Below are positions 1 to 8,154 of a stretch of DNA of 64,000 nt, piece after piece (the stretch's first letter is position 1; every line of letters begins with the position of its first letter). Source of the stretch: Pseudomonas viridiflava (GTDB lineage Bacteria > Pseudomonadota > Gammaproteobacteria > Pseudomonadales > Pseudomonadaceae). The translations under genes were made by a program, and so were the position numbers. Location: positions 682,001 to 746,000 of the forward strand of contig NZ_UUPU01000001.1 in NCBI RefSeq assembly GCF_900591205.1, given 5' to 3'. Under the pieces are notes generated by a model. It was not told where the DNA came from. It did not search any database and saw nothing but the letters and a program-made list of their open reading frames with translations.

Positions 1-140
1 TCGGCGGTGGTTTTGTTATAGGTGGCGCATTCCAGGGTTTGCTTGTCGTTTTCGATGCCATCGCACGGCGTGTTGTCGGTGTCTTCGGCCGCATGGACGC
101 CGGTTGCGATGAGTGCCAAAGCCAGGAAAGTCGATTTCAT
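1..140 (-). CDS. LprI/DUF1311-like secreted protein, N-terminal part only
   Basis: The first 46 codons of a leftward gene that runs off the window; the ATG is at 138-140. The product opens with a signal peptide (residues 1-18, ending VHAA) and continues with a Cys-containing segment ending in a CATYNKTTA stretch. This matches the start of small periplasmic DUF1311/LprI-like lysozyme-inhibitor proteins of Pseudomonas, which begin with a similar Cys...Cys pattern. A GAGACGG sequence lies upstream as a possible ribosome site. It is divergent from the betaine-catabolic block. Only the N-terminus is visible, so the family call is provisional. Confidence 0.6.
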   Translation of the reverse strand, partial: MKSTFLALALIATGVHAAEDTDNTPCDGIENDKQTLECATYNKTTA

Positions 141-227
141 TGCGCCGTCTCATATCAGGTGATGCGGAATTCTGGCTCAAGCGTACGACAAAGAACAGTC
201 GCCCGTCGGACCTGTCATCACCGCCTT

Positions 228-264
228 TGTCGCGGATTGACGCTTTCGGCAATTCCCCTGTCGT
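228..264. promoter_or_regulatory. Two TGTCGY half-sites upstream of the dipeptidase-dgc operon
   Basis: TGTCGC at 228-233 and TGTCGT at 259-264 lie 95-130 bases before the first gene of the dimethylglycine operon. Half-sites of the TGTCG type are known for ArgR-like AraC-family regulators of Pseudomonas. GbdR, the betaine regulator, belongs to the same subfamily. The assignment to GbdR is inference. Confidence 0.3.
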
Positions 265-358
265 TTTTGCACCCGGCTCGGGTTGCCCCTGGGCATATGC
301 TGGCCCCAAAGCGCCGGCAGACGATTCGGCGCATGAATCGCCAATAAGGGGACGCCTG

Positions 359-1336
359 ATGAGCCCAGCCGAATTGCACGCCGACAGCATCGTTATCGAC
401 GGGCTGATTATTGCCAAGTGGAACCGCGACCTGTTCGAGGACATGCGCAAAGGCGGCCTGACCGCCGCCAATTGCACCGTGTCGGTGTGGGAAGGGTTCC
501 AGGCCACGATTAATAACATCGTGGCCAGCCAGACCTTGATCCGCGAGAACAGCGACCTGGTGATCCCGGTAAAAACCACCGCCGACATCCGCAAGGCCAA
601 GGAGCAGGGCAAGACCGGCATCATCTTCGGCTTCCAGAACGCCCACGCGTTTGAAGACCAGCTGGGTTATGTCGAGATCTTCAAGCAGCTCGGCGTGGGC
701 GTGGTGCAGATGTGCTACAACACCCAGAACCTGGTCGGCACCGGTTGCTACGAGCGCGACGGCGGCCTGTCAGGCTTTGGCCGCGAAGTCGTGGCCGAGA
801 TGAACCGCGTGGGGATCATGTGCGACCTGTCCCACGTAGGTTCCAAAACCAGCGAAGAAGTCATCCTCGAATCGAAGAAACCGGTGTGCTACTCCCACTG
901 CCTGCCGTCCGGGCTCAAAGAGCACCCGCGCAACAAGTCCGATGAAGAACTGAAGTTCATCGCCGACCACGGCGGTTTTGTCGGCGTGACCATGTTCGCG
1001 CCGTTCCTGGCCAAGGGCATCGACTCGACCATCGACGATTACGCCGAAGCCATCGAATACACCATGAACATCGTCGGCGAAGACGCCATCGGCATTGGCA
1101 CCGACTTCACCCAGGGCCATGGCCAGGATTTCTTCGAAATGCTGACCCATGACAAGGGCTATGCCCGCCGCCTGACCAGTTTCGGCAAGATCATCAACCC
1201 GCTGGGCATCCGCACCGTGGGCGAGTTCCCCAACCTCACCGAGACCCTGCTCAAGCGCGGCCACCCCGAGCGCGTGGTGCGCAAGATCATGGGCGAGAAC
1301 TGGGTCAACGTCCTGAAGGACGTCTGGGGCGAGTAA
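359..1336 (+). CDS. M19 renal-dipeptidase-like protein of the dimethylglycine operon
   Basis: A 325-residue member of the membrane-dipeptidase (M19) family, first gene of the dgc operon, as in the P. aeruginosa PA5396 arrangement. I chose the ATG at 359, whose product starts MSPAELHADS, because the family's N-terminal strand follows at once; an in-frame opening upstream to 113 looks noncoding. Family histidines are present at H159 (DLSHVGS) and H180 (YSHCLPS), as is the late Asp D249 (GIGTDF). The usual first metal motif DGHxD reads DGLII (residues 14-18), and the bridging Glu of the EGGH motif is Gln (QNAH, Q93). Three of five standard zinc ligands are therefore missing, so peptidase activity should not be assumed. 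Its place in the operon suggests a role in betaine or dimethylglycine catabolism. Confidence 0.85.
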   Translation: MSPAELHADSIVIDGLIIAKWNRDLFEDMRKGGLTAANCTVSVWEGFQATINNIVASQTLIRENSDLVIPVKTTADIRKAKEQGKTGIIFGFQNAHAFEDQLGYVEIFKQLGVGVVQMCYNTQNLVGTGCYERDGGLSGFGREVVAEMNRVGIMCDLSHVGSKTSEEVILESKKPVCYSHCLPSGLKEHPRNKSDEELKFIADHGGFVGVTMFAPFLAKGIDSTIDDYAEAIEYTMNIVGEDAIGIGTDFTQGHGQDFFEMLTHDKGYARRLTSFGKIINPLGIRTVGEFPNLTETLLKRGHPERVVRKIMGENWVNVLKDVWGE

Positions 1337-1392
1337 GCCACCGCACGACTGCGGAACATCATCACAACAAATTTTTCTGGAGTTAAGTTTCC

Positions 1393-1923
1393 ATGGCCAA
1401 GATCGCCCCGCAATTGCCAATCGAAGTTGACAGCGAAACCGGTGTCTGGACCTCCGACGCCCTGCCGATGCTGTATGTGCCGCGCCATTTCTTCGTCAAC
1501 AACCACATCGGGATCGAAGAAGTGCTGGGCGCCGACGCCTATGCCGAGATCCTCTACAAAGCCGGCTACAAATCCGCCTGGCACTGGTGTGAAAAAGAAG
1601 CCGAATGCCACGGCCTGGAAGGCGTCGCGGTGTTCGAACACTACATGAAGCGCCTGTCGCAACGCGGCTGGGGCCTGTTCAAAATCCAGGACATCGACCT
1701 CGACAAAGGCACCGCCAGCGTCAAGCTCGAACACTCGGCCTTCGTCTATGTGTACGGCAAGGTCGGGCGCAAAGTGGACTACATGTTCACCGGCTGGTTT
1801 GCCGGTGCGATGGACCAGATTCTTGAGGCGCGCGGCAGCAAGCTGCGCACCGTAGCCGAGCAAGTCTACGGCGGCTCCGAAGAGGGCCATGACGACGGCC
1901 TGTTCACCGTCAAGCCGTTGTAA
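1393..1923 (+). CDS. V4R-like/DUF5943 protein of the dgc operon
   Basis: A 176-residue soluble protein, no signal peptide or membrane segment. It resembles the PA5397-type proteins that sit between the M19 protein and dgcA in Pseudomonas, and has the general layout of a 4-vinyl-reductase (V4R) small-molecule-binding fold: a helix-rich first half with a YKAGYKSAWHWCEKE segment, then a beta-rich second half. A GGAG ribosome site (ttctggagtt) stands upstream of the ATG at 1393. It lies 56 bases after the M19 gene and 16 bases before dgcA, so the three are almost certainly cotranscribed. The biochemical role is unknown; binding of a pathway metabolite is a guess from the fold. Confidence 0.75.
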   Translation: MAKIAPQLPIEVDSETGVWTSDALPMLYVPRHFFVNNHIGIEEVLGADAYAEILYKAGYKSAWHWCEKEAECHGLEGVAVFEHYMKRLSQRGWGLFKIQDIDLDKGTASVKLEHSAFVYVYGKVGRKVDYMFTGWFAGAMDQILEARGSKLRTVAEQVYGGSEEGHDDGLFTVKPL

Positions 1924-1939
1924 GTCGAGGAACCCTGCC

Positions 1940-4000
1940 ATGGCTTTCGAAGCAATGTTCGCGCCGATCCAGATCGGCAAACTGACCATTCGCAACCGCG
2001 TGCTCAGTACCGCCCACGCCGAGGTGTATGCCACCGACGGCGGCATGACCACCGACCGCTATGTGAAGTACTACGAAGAGAAAGCCAAGGGCGGGATCGG
2101 CCTGGCGATCTGCGGCGGGTCTTCCAGTGTGGCCATCGACAGCCCGCAGGGCTGGTGGAAATCGGTGAACCTGGCGGATGACCGGATCATCCCGCATTTC
2201 CAGAACCTGGCCGATGCCATGCACAAGCATGGCGCCAAGATCATGATCCAGATTACCCACATGGGCCGCCGCTCGCGTTGGGACGGCGAGCATTGGCCGA
2301 CCCTGCTGTCGCCCTCGGGCATCCGTGAGCCGGTGCACCGCGCCACGTGCAAAACCATCGAGCCGGAAGAAATCTGGCGGGTGATCGGCAACTACGCAAC
2401 CGCAGCAGCCCGCGCCAAGGCCGGTGGCCTGGACGGCGTGGAACTGTCGGCGGTGCACCAGCACATGATCGACCAGTTCTGGAGCCCACGGGTTAACAAA
2501 CGCACGGATGAATGGGGCGGCAGCTTTGAAAACCGCATGCGCTTCGGCCTGGAAGTGCTCAAGGCCGTGCGCGCTGAAGTGGGGCCTGACTTTTGCGTCG
2601 GCATCCGTCTGTGCGGTGATGAGTTCCACCCGGACGGCTTGTCCCATGAGGACATGAAACAGATCGCCAAGTACTACGACGACACCGGCATGCTCGATTT
2701 TATCGGCGTGGTCGGCTCGGGTTGCGACACTCACAACACCCTGGCCAACGTGATCCCGAACATGAGTTACCCACCGGAGCCGTTTTTGCACTTGGCTGCC
2801 GGTATCAAGGAAGTGGTCAAGGCCCCGGTGCTGCATGCGCAGAACATCAAGGACCCGAACCAGGCCACGCGTATTCTGGAAGGCGGTTATGTGGACATGG
2901 TCGGCATGACCCGTGCGCACATCGCCGACCCGCACCTGATCGCCAAGATCAAGATGGGCCAGATCGACCAGATCAAGCAGTGCGTCGGCGCCAACTACTG
3001 CATCGACCGCCAGTACCAGGGGCTGGACGTGCTGTGTATCCAGAACGCCGCGACTTCGCGTGAATACATGGGCGTGCCGCACATCATCGAGAAATCCACC
3101 GGGCCCAAGCGCAAAGTCGTGGTGGTGGGTGCCGGGCCTGCCGGGATGGAAGCCGCACGCGTGGCCGCCGAGCGGGGCCATGACGTGACCCTGTTCGAGA
3201 AGAAAGAGTTTATCGGTGGGCAAATCACCACCGCCTCCAAAGCTCCGCAACGCGACCAGATTGCCGGGATCACCCGCTGGTTCCAGCTGGAGCTGGCGCG
3301 GCTGAACGTCGACCTGCGCCTGGGCGTGGCGGCGAATGCCGATGCGATCCTCGACCTGCGCCCCGATGTGGTGGTGCTGGCGGTGGGCGGGCATCCGTTC
3401 CTGGAACAGAACGAACACTGGGGCGCGGCAGAGGGCTTGGTGGTCAGCAGTTGGGACGTGCTCGACGGCAAAGTCGCGCCGGGCAAAAACGTGCTGGTGT
3501 ACGACACCATCTGCGAGTTCACCGGCATGTCGGTGGCGGACTTTTTGGCGGACAAGGGCAGCCAGGTCGAGATCGTCACCGACGATATCAAGCCGGGTGT
3601 GGCCGTGGGCGGTACGTCGTTCCCGACTTACTACCGCAGCATGTACCCCAAGGAAGTGATCATGACCGGCGACATGATGCTGGAAAAGGTCTACCGCGAA
3701 GGCGACAAGCTGGTGGCCGTGCTGGAGAACGAATACACCGGTGCCAAAGAGGAGCGGGTGGTGGACCAGGTGGTCGTCGAGAACGGCGTGCGCCCGGATG
3801 AAGAAATCTATTACGGGTTGAAAGCCGGCTCGCGCAACAAGGGCCAGATGGACATCGAAGCCTTGTTCGCGATCAAGCCGCAGCCGTGCTTGAGCGAACC
3901 AGGTGAGGGGTACTTGCTGTTCCGCATTGGTGACTGTGTGGCGCAGCGTAATACCCACGCTGCGATCTATGACGCCCTGCGCCTGTGCAAGGATTTCTGA
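1940..4000 (+). CDS. dgcA: Dimethylglycine demethylase subunit DgcA
   Basis: A 686-residue flavoprotein of the trimethylamine-dehydrogenase/old-yellow-enzyme type. It demethylates dimethylglycine to sarcosine with DgcB and passes electrons to an ETF. Residues 1-340 form the FMN TIM barrel, starting FEAMFAPIQIGKLTIRNR. Residues 348-366 form the iron-sulfur segment. A Rossmann segment with GAGPAG follows from about residue 393. The iron-sulfur motif has Cys at 348, 354 and 366, but Ala at 351, where trimethylamine dehydrogenase has a fourth Cys. The ATG at 1940 (MAFEAMF) follows a GAGG site and fits the family N-terminus; an upstream in-frame ATG at 1889 lies inside the preceding gene. A REP doublet separates it from dgcB. 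Confidence 0.93.
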   Translation: MAFEAMFAPIQIGKLTIRNRVLSTAHAEVYATDGGMTTDRYVKYYEEKAKGGIGLAICGGSSSVAIDSPQGWWKSVNLADDRIIPHFQNLADAMHKHGAKIMIQITHMGRRSRWDGEHWPTLLSPSGIREPVHRATCKTIEPEEIWRVIGNYATAAARAKAGGLDGVELSAVHQHMIDQFWSPRVNKRTDEWGGSFENRMRFGLEVLKAVRAEVGPDFCVGIRLCGDEFHPDGLSHEDMKQIAKYYDDTGMLDFIGVVGSGCDTHNTLANVIPNMSYPPEPFLHLAAGIKEVVKAPVLHAQNIKDPNQATRILEGGYVDMVGMTRAHIADPHLIAKIKMGQIDQIKQCVGANYCIDRQYQGLDVLCIQNAATSREYMGVPHIIEKSTGPKRKVVVVGAGPAGMEAARVAAERGHDVTLFEKKEFIGGQITTASKAPQRDQIAGITRWFQLELARLNVDLRLGVAANADAILDLRPDVVVLAVGGHPFLEQNEHWGAAEGLVVSSWDVLDGKVAPGKNVLVYDTICEFTGMSVADFLADKGSQVEIVTDDIKPGVAVGGTSFPTYYRSMYPKEVIMTGDMMLEKVYREGDKLVAVLENEYTGAKEERVVDQVVVENGVRPDEEIYYGLKAGSRNKGQMDIEALFAIKPQPCLSEPGEGYLLFRIGDCVAQRNTHAAIYDALRLCKDF

Positions 4001-4031
4001 CCCGACACCGAAATAATGTGGACTCGGTCCA

Positions 4032-4124
4032 AATGTGGGAGGGGGCTTGCTCCCGATGGCAGTGTGTCAGTTGATGCATGTGTGGCTGATTCGCCGCCAT
4101 CGGGAGCACGCCCCCTTCCACATT
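4032..4124. repeat. REP doublet between dgcA and dgcB
   Basis: Two inverted REP palindromes face each other: TGTGGGAGGGGGCTTGC at the left and an imperfect complement at the right, around a roughly 30-base spacer. It sits inside the dgc operon, so the transcript would carry a large hairpin. Confidence 0.85.
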
Positions 4125-4170
4125 AAGGCCAGTTTCACAGTAGACCTGTGTGGTCTGTGGGAGCTTCACC

Positions 4171-6114
4171 ATGTTGAACACCTTGCTGCCTATTCTGTTG
4201 TTTGCCGCGTTGGGCCTCGCCGTCCTCGGCGCCCTGCGCCGGGTGAACATGTGGCGCCGCGGCCGCGCCTCCAAGGTCGACCTGCTGGGCGGCCTGCTGG
4301 CCATGCCCAAACGCTACATGGTCGACCTGCACCACGTGGTTGCCCGCGACAAATACATCGCCAACACCCACGTCGCCACGGCACTGGGCTTTGTGCTATC
4401 GGCGCTGCTGGCGATTCTGGTGCACGGTTTCGGCCTGCATAACCGTGTCCTCGGCTATGCCCTGCTGCTGGCCTCGGTGCTGATGTTTGTCGGCGCCACT
4501 TTCGTGTATCTGCGTCGGCGCAACCCGCCGTCACGCCTGTCGAAAGGCCCGTGGATGCGCCTGCCGAAAAGCCTGATGGCCTTCTCGGTAAGCTTCTTTG
4601 TGGTGACCTTGCCGGTAGCCGGGATTCTGCCGGCTGACTTCGGCGGCTGGCTGCTCGCGGCATTGCTGAGTGTGGGCGTGTTGTGGGGCGTGTCCGAGAT
4701 GTTCTTCGGCATGACCTGGGGCGGGCCCATGAAACACGCGTTCGCCGGTGCTTTGCACCTGGCCTGGCACCGTCGCGCCGAGCGCTTTGGCGGTGGCCGT
4801 TCCACCGGCCTGAAGCCACTGGACCTGAGCGACAAAAGCGCGCCGCTGGGCGTGGAAAAGCCCAAGGATTTCACCTGGAACCAACTGCTCGGTTTCGACG
4901 CCTGTGTGCAGTGCGGCAAGTGCGAAGCCGCGTGCCCGGCGTTCGCCGCCGGCCAGCCGCTGAACCCGAAAAAGCTGATCCAGGACATGGTAGTCGGCCT
5001 GGCTGGCGGCACCGATGCCAAGTTCGCCGGCAGCCCGTATCCAGGCAAGCCGGTGGGCGAACACAGCGGCAACCCGCACCAGCCGATCGTCAACGGCCTG
5101 GTCGACGCCGAAACCCTGTGGTCCTGCACCACCTGCCGCGCCTGCGTGGAAGAGTGCCCGATGATGATCGAGCATGTGGACGCCATCGTCGATATGCGCC
5201 GTCACCTCACCCTGGAAAAAGGCGCGACGCCGAACAAGGGCGCCGAGGTCCTGGAAAACCTGATCGCTACCGACAACCCGGGCGGCTTCGCACCGGGTGG
5301 TCGGCTGAACTGGGCGGCGGATTTGAACCTGCCATTGCTCAGTGAAAAAGGCAGCTGCGAGGTGCTGTTCTGGGTCGGCGATGGCGCCTTCGACATGCGC
5401 AACCAGCGCACCCTGCGTGCGTTTGTCAAAGTGCTCAAAGCCGCCAAGGTCGACTTCGCCGTGCTCGGCCTGGAAGAGCGTGACAGCGGCGACGTTGCCC
5501 GCCGCCTGGGCGATGAAGCGACCTTCCAGCTGTTGGCCACGCGCAATATCCAGACCCTGGCCAAGTACAGCTTCAAGCGCATCGTCACCTGCGACCCCCA
5601 TAGCTTCCATGTGTTGAAAAACGAGTACGGCGCGTTCAACGGTGAGTACGTGGTGCAGCACCACAGCACCTTTATGGCGGAGCTGATCGGCGACGGCGCA
5701 CTGAACCTGGGCCAGCACAAAGGCAACAGCGTGACCTATCACGACCCCTGCTACCTGGGCCGCTACAACGGCGAATACGAAGCGCCGCGCCAAGTGCTGC
5801 GGGCGTTGGGGATCGAGGTCAAAGAGATGCAACGCTCGGGCTTCCGTTCGCGCTGCTGTGGCGGCGGTGGCGGCGCGCCGATCACCGACATCCCTGGCAA
5901 ACAACGTATCCCCGATATGCGCATGGAAGACATCCGTGAAACCGGCGCCGAATTGGTGGCCGTGGGTTGCCCACAGTGCACCGCGATGCTGGAAGGCGTG
6001 GTCGAACCGCGCCCGTTAATCAAGGACATCGCTGAGCTGGTGGCCGACGCTTTGCTGGAAGACGCCACGCCAGTGAAAGCGCCCATCATGCGTGAACCTG
6101 CGGAGGTGCATTAA
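4171..6114 (+). CDS. dgcB: Dimethylglycine demethylase subunit DgcB, membrane Fe-S protein
   Basis: A 647-residue electron-transfer subunit partnering DgcA. The N-terminal third (about residues 1-190) holds several hydrophobic helices. Two 4Fe-4S motifs follow: CVQCGKCEAACP (around residue 250) and CTTCRACVEECP (around residue 320). The C-terminal half has the cysteine-rich CCG-type segments (CDPHSFH and CCGGGGG) seen in heterodisulfide-reductase-like and glycolate-oxidase GlcF-like proteins. The ATG at 4171 has GGGAG seven bases before it; an in-frame ATG at 4150 lacks a site. The stop overlaps the next start by one base, so it is translationally coupled to etfA. Confidence 0.92.
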   Translation: MLNTLLPILLFAALGLAVLGALRRVNMWRRGRASKVDLLGGLLAMPKRYMVDLHHVVARDKYIANTHVATALGFVLSALLAILVHGFGLHNRVLGYALLLASVLMFVGATFVYLRRRNPPSRLSKGPWMRLPKSLMAFSVSFFVVTLPVAGILPADFGGWLLAALLSVGVLWGVSEMFFGMTWGGPMKHAFAGALHLAWHRRAERFGGGRSTGLKPLDLSDKSAPLGVEKPKDFTWNQLLGFDACVQCGKCEAACPAFAAGQPLNPKKLIQDMVVGLAGGTDAKFAGSPYPGKPVGEHSGNPHQPIVNGLVDAETLWSCTTCRACVEECPMMIEHVDAIVDMRRHLTLEKGATPNKGAEVLENLIATDNPGGFAPGGRLNWAADLNLPLLSEKGSCEVLFWVGDGAFDMRNQRTLRAFVKVLKAAKVDFAVLGLEERDSGDVARRLGDEATFQLLATRNIQTLAKYSFKRIVTCDPHSFHVLKNEYGAFNGEYVVQHHSTFMAELIGDGALNLGQHKGNSVTYHDPCYLGRYNGEYEAPRQVLRALGIEVKEMQRSGFRSRCCGGGGGAPITDIPGKQRIPDMRMEDIRETGAELVAVGCPQCTAMLEGVVEPRPLIKDIAELVADALLEDATPVKAPIMREPAEVH

Positions 6115-7334
6115 TGAGCGATATTATCCGCCGCGACCCACGGGCCGAATGGATTGCCCGCAACCGTCTGCACCCGCTGCACGCGGCGATGCAGCCGGTG
6201 CAACACAGCTGGATGGGGCCCAACGGCGTTATCCGCAAGAACGTGCACGGCGTCGGTTTTATCGGCCCCAACGGCATCAAGCGTATCGACCGCAGCGGCG
6301 CCCAGCAGGGCGGCGCGGCCAAGCGCACGGCGGCGGTGCAAGTGCAGTTGCCGCTGCATCAGGTGCCGACGCCTGCTTTCTATATCAACGTGGTGCCGGA
6401 CATGGTCGGCGGCCGCCTGAGCAGCCACGACCGCGATTTGCTCGGCCTGGCGCGGCAACTGGCGGGCAGCGATGGCGCAGTGCTGGCGGTGGTGTTTGGC
6501 GAGCATAAGGAAAGCGCGTTTGCCACGGCTGGTGTCGACCGTCTGCTGGTGTTGGAAGGTCATGAGTTCGAAGGTTATGCACCGGAGCAACGGGTTCAGG
6601 GCTTGCGGGCTGTGGATAACCAGTTCAACCCGCGCCACTGGTTACTGCCGGACAGCCGCAGCGGGGGTGGCGAACTGGGCCGGCGTTTTGCTGCGAGCCT
6701 TAAAGAGCGCCCAGCCACGCGGGTTTGGCAGATCAAGGGCGAGGAATGCATCGGCCGCGCCGGTGCGGGCCAGGAGGATTTGGCGCGGCCGCTGCCACGC
6801 CTTATTTTAGCCGCCGCCGAATGTGCCGAGCCGGTCAGCGATACACGTCACGAGGTATTGCCCGTGGAGTTATCCACAGCCCTGGCCCGTAGCCTGCCGC
6901 GTATCGAGGATCTCGGTGCAGTGGCGGTGGACCCGGCGGCGATTCCCATGGCCGAGGCGGAGTTTATTTTCTCCGGCGGCAATGGCGTGAAGGACTGGGC
7001 CCTGTTCCACCAGGCCGCCGCCGCCCTGGGCGCCACCGAAGGCGCCTCGCGGGTGGCGGTGGACGATGGCTTTATGGCGCGTGATCGCCAGGTCGGCGCC
7101 AGTGGCACCTGGGTGACTGCACGGGTTTACGTGGCCGTCGGGATTTCCGGGGCGATCCAGCACCTGCAAGGCATCGGTGCCTGCGACAAGGTGGTGGCGA
7201 TCAACCTCGACCCGGGCTGTGACATGATCAAGCGTGCCGACTTGTCGGTGATCGGCGAAAGCGCCGCGATTCTGCAAGCCTTGATCGCTGCGGTGCAGGT
7301 TTACCGCAACGGCGCCAAGCGCGATGCTGCTTAA
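6114..7334 (+). CDS. etfA: Electron transfer flavoprotein alpha subunit, dimethylglycine-dedicated
   Basis: A 406-residue ETF alpha subunit, longer than housekeeping EtfA because of an N-terminal extension with basic residues (residues 1-70). The C-terminal FAD-binding domain carries the typical segments: SGGNGV, the GATEGASRVAVDDG stretch, the SGTWV motif and VAINLDPGCDMIKRADLSVIG near the end. It would accept electrons from DgcA/DgcB and deliver them to the ETF:quinone oxidoreductase. It starts within the dgcB stop codon and is followed by etfB after 10 bases. One TTATCCACA nonamer lies inside the gene at 6870-6878. Confidence 0.88.
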   Translation: MSDIIRRDPRAEWIARNRLHPLHAAMQPVQHSWMGPNGVIRKNVHGVGFIGPNGIKRIDRSGAQQGGAAKRTAAVQVQLPLHQVPTPAFYINVVPDMVGGRLSSHDRDLLGLARQLAGSDGAVLAVVFGEHKESAFATAGVDRLLVLEGHEFEGYAPEQRVQGLRAVDNQFNPRHWLLPDSRSGGGELGRRFAASLKERPATRVWQIKGEECIGRAGAGQEDLARPLPRLILAAAECAEPVSDTRHEVLPVELSTALARSLPRIEDLGAVAVDPAAIPMAEAEFIFSGGNGVKDWALFHQAAAALGATEGASRVAVDDGFMARDRQVGASGTWVTARVYVAVGISGAIQHLQGIGACDKVVAINLDPGCDMIKRADLSVIGESAAILQALIAAVQVYRNGAKRDAA

Positions 7335-7344
7335 GGATATGGCC

Positions 7345-8115
7345 ATGACGACCACTGTAATCAGCCTGGTGTCCATCGGCGCCCACCCGACTTCCGGGCG
7401 CCCGCGCCGTGCGGAGCAGGATGCGCGCGCCGTGGAACTGGGCCTGCAAATGGCTGGGGATAAGTTGCAGGTGCTGCACGCCGGCGACATTAACGAACCG
7501 ACGTTGCGCAGCTACCTGGGCATGGGCCTGGCGCAGTTGCAGGTGCTGGAACAGCCGGCAGGCGCTGATGCCTTGCCGGTACTCAGTGATTATCTGCGCG
7601 AGGCGGGGGCCCAGGTGGTGCTCACCGGCAGCCAGGCGGAAACCGGCGAAGGCTCGGGCATGTTGCCGTTCCTGCTGGCCGAGCAGTTGGGCTGGCCGTT
7701 GATTGTGGGGGTGGCGCAAGTGGAGTCCATCGAGGGCGGCGTGGCCCACGTGCTGCAGGCCCTGCCTCGCGGGCAGCGGCGGCGCTTGAAGGTGCGCCTG
7801 CCGTTTCTGGCGACGGTGGATAACGCCGCGCCCAAACCCCGGCAAAGTGCCTACGGCCCGGCGCAACGGGGGGAGTTGGCGGCCCATGAAGTGGAAATTG
7901 AGCCGGACGCGTTATTCACAGGTGCTCTGCTGCAACCGGCCAAGCCACGCCCCAAGCGCCTCAAGGTGATCAAGGCCAAGAGCGGCGCCGACCGGATGAA
8001 GGCCGCAACGGCCAAGGCCAGCGGCGGCGGCGGGCAAGTGCTCAAGGATGTCAGCCCGGAGGCGGGCGCCGAGGCGATTCTCAAGTTGCTGATAGAAGAG
8101 GGCGTAGTACGCTGA
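7345..8115 (+). CDS. etfB: Electron transfer flavoprotein beta-like subunit, dimethylglycine-dedicated
   Basis: A 256-residue divergent EtfB partner for the preceding EtfA. It keeps the nucleotide-binding layout: an N-terminal strand (VISLVSIGAHP), the acidic EQDARAVELGL helix and a middle LTGSQAETGEGSGMLPFLLAEQLGWPL segment equivalent to the AMP-binding loop. A Lys-rich C-terminal tail follows. I chose the ATG at 7345 because AAGGA lies seven bases before it; the ATG at 7339 is too close to that site. It is the last gene of the operon; the next 967 bases carry no convincing gene. Confidence 0.82.
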   Translation: MTTTVISLVSIGAHPTSGRPRRAEQDARAVELGLQMAGDKLQVLHAGDINEPTLRSYLGMGLAQLQVLEQPAGADALPVLSDYLREAGAQVVLTGSQAETGEGSGMLPFLLAEQLGWPLIVGVAQVESIEGGVAHVLQALPRGQRRRLKVRLPFLATVDNAAPKPRQSAYGPAQRGELAAHEVEIEPDALFTGALLQPAKPRPKRLKVIKAKSGADRMKAATAKASGGGGQVLKDVSPEAGAEAILKLLIEEGVVR

Positions 8116-8154
8116 TCCCACATTGGATCTGCAGGGTTTGCAGGCTTACCCACA

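Noticed and set aside
1910..3958. A 682-codon open frame on the minus strand across dgcA
   Set aside because: It is antisense to a clear dgcA, is His/Val/Gly-biased as expected from high-GC third positions and resembles no family.
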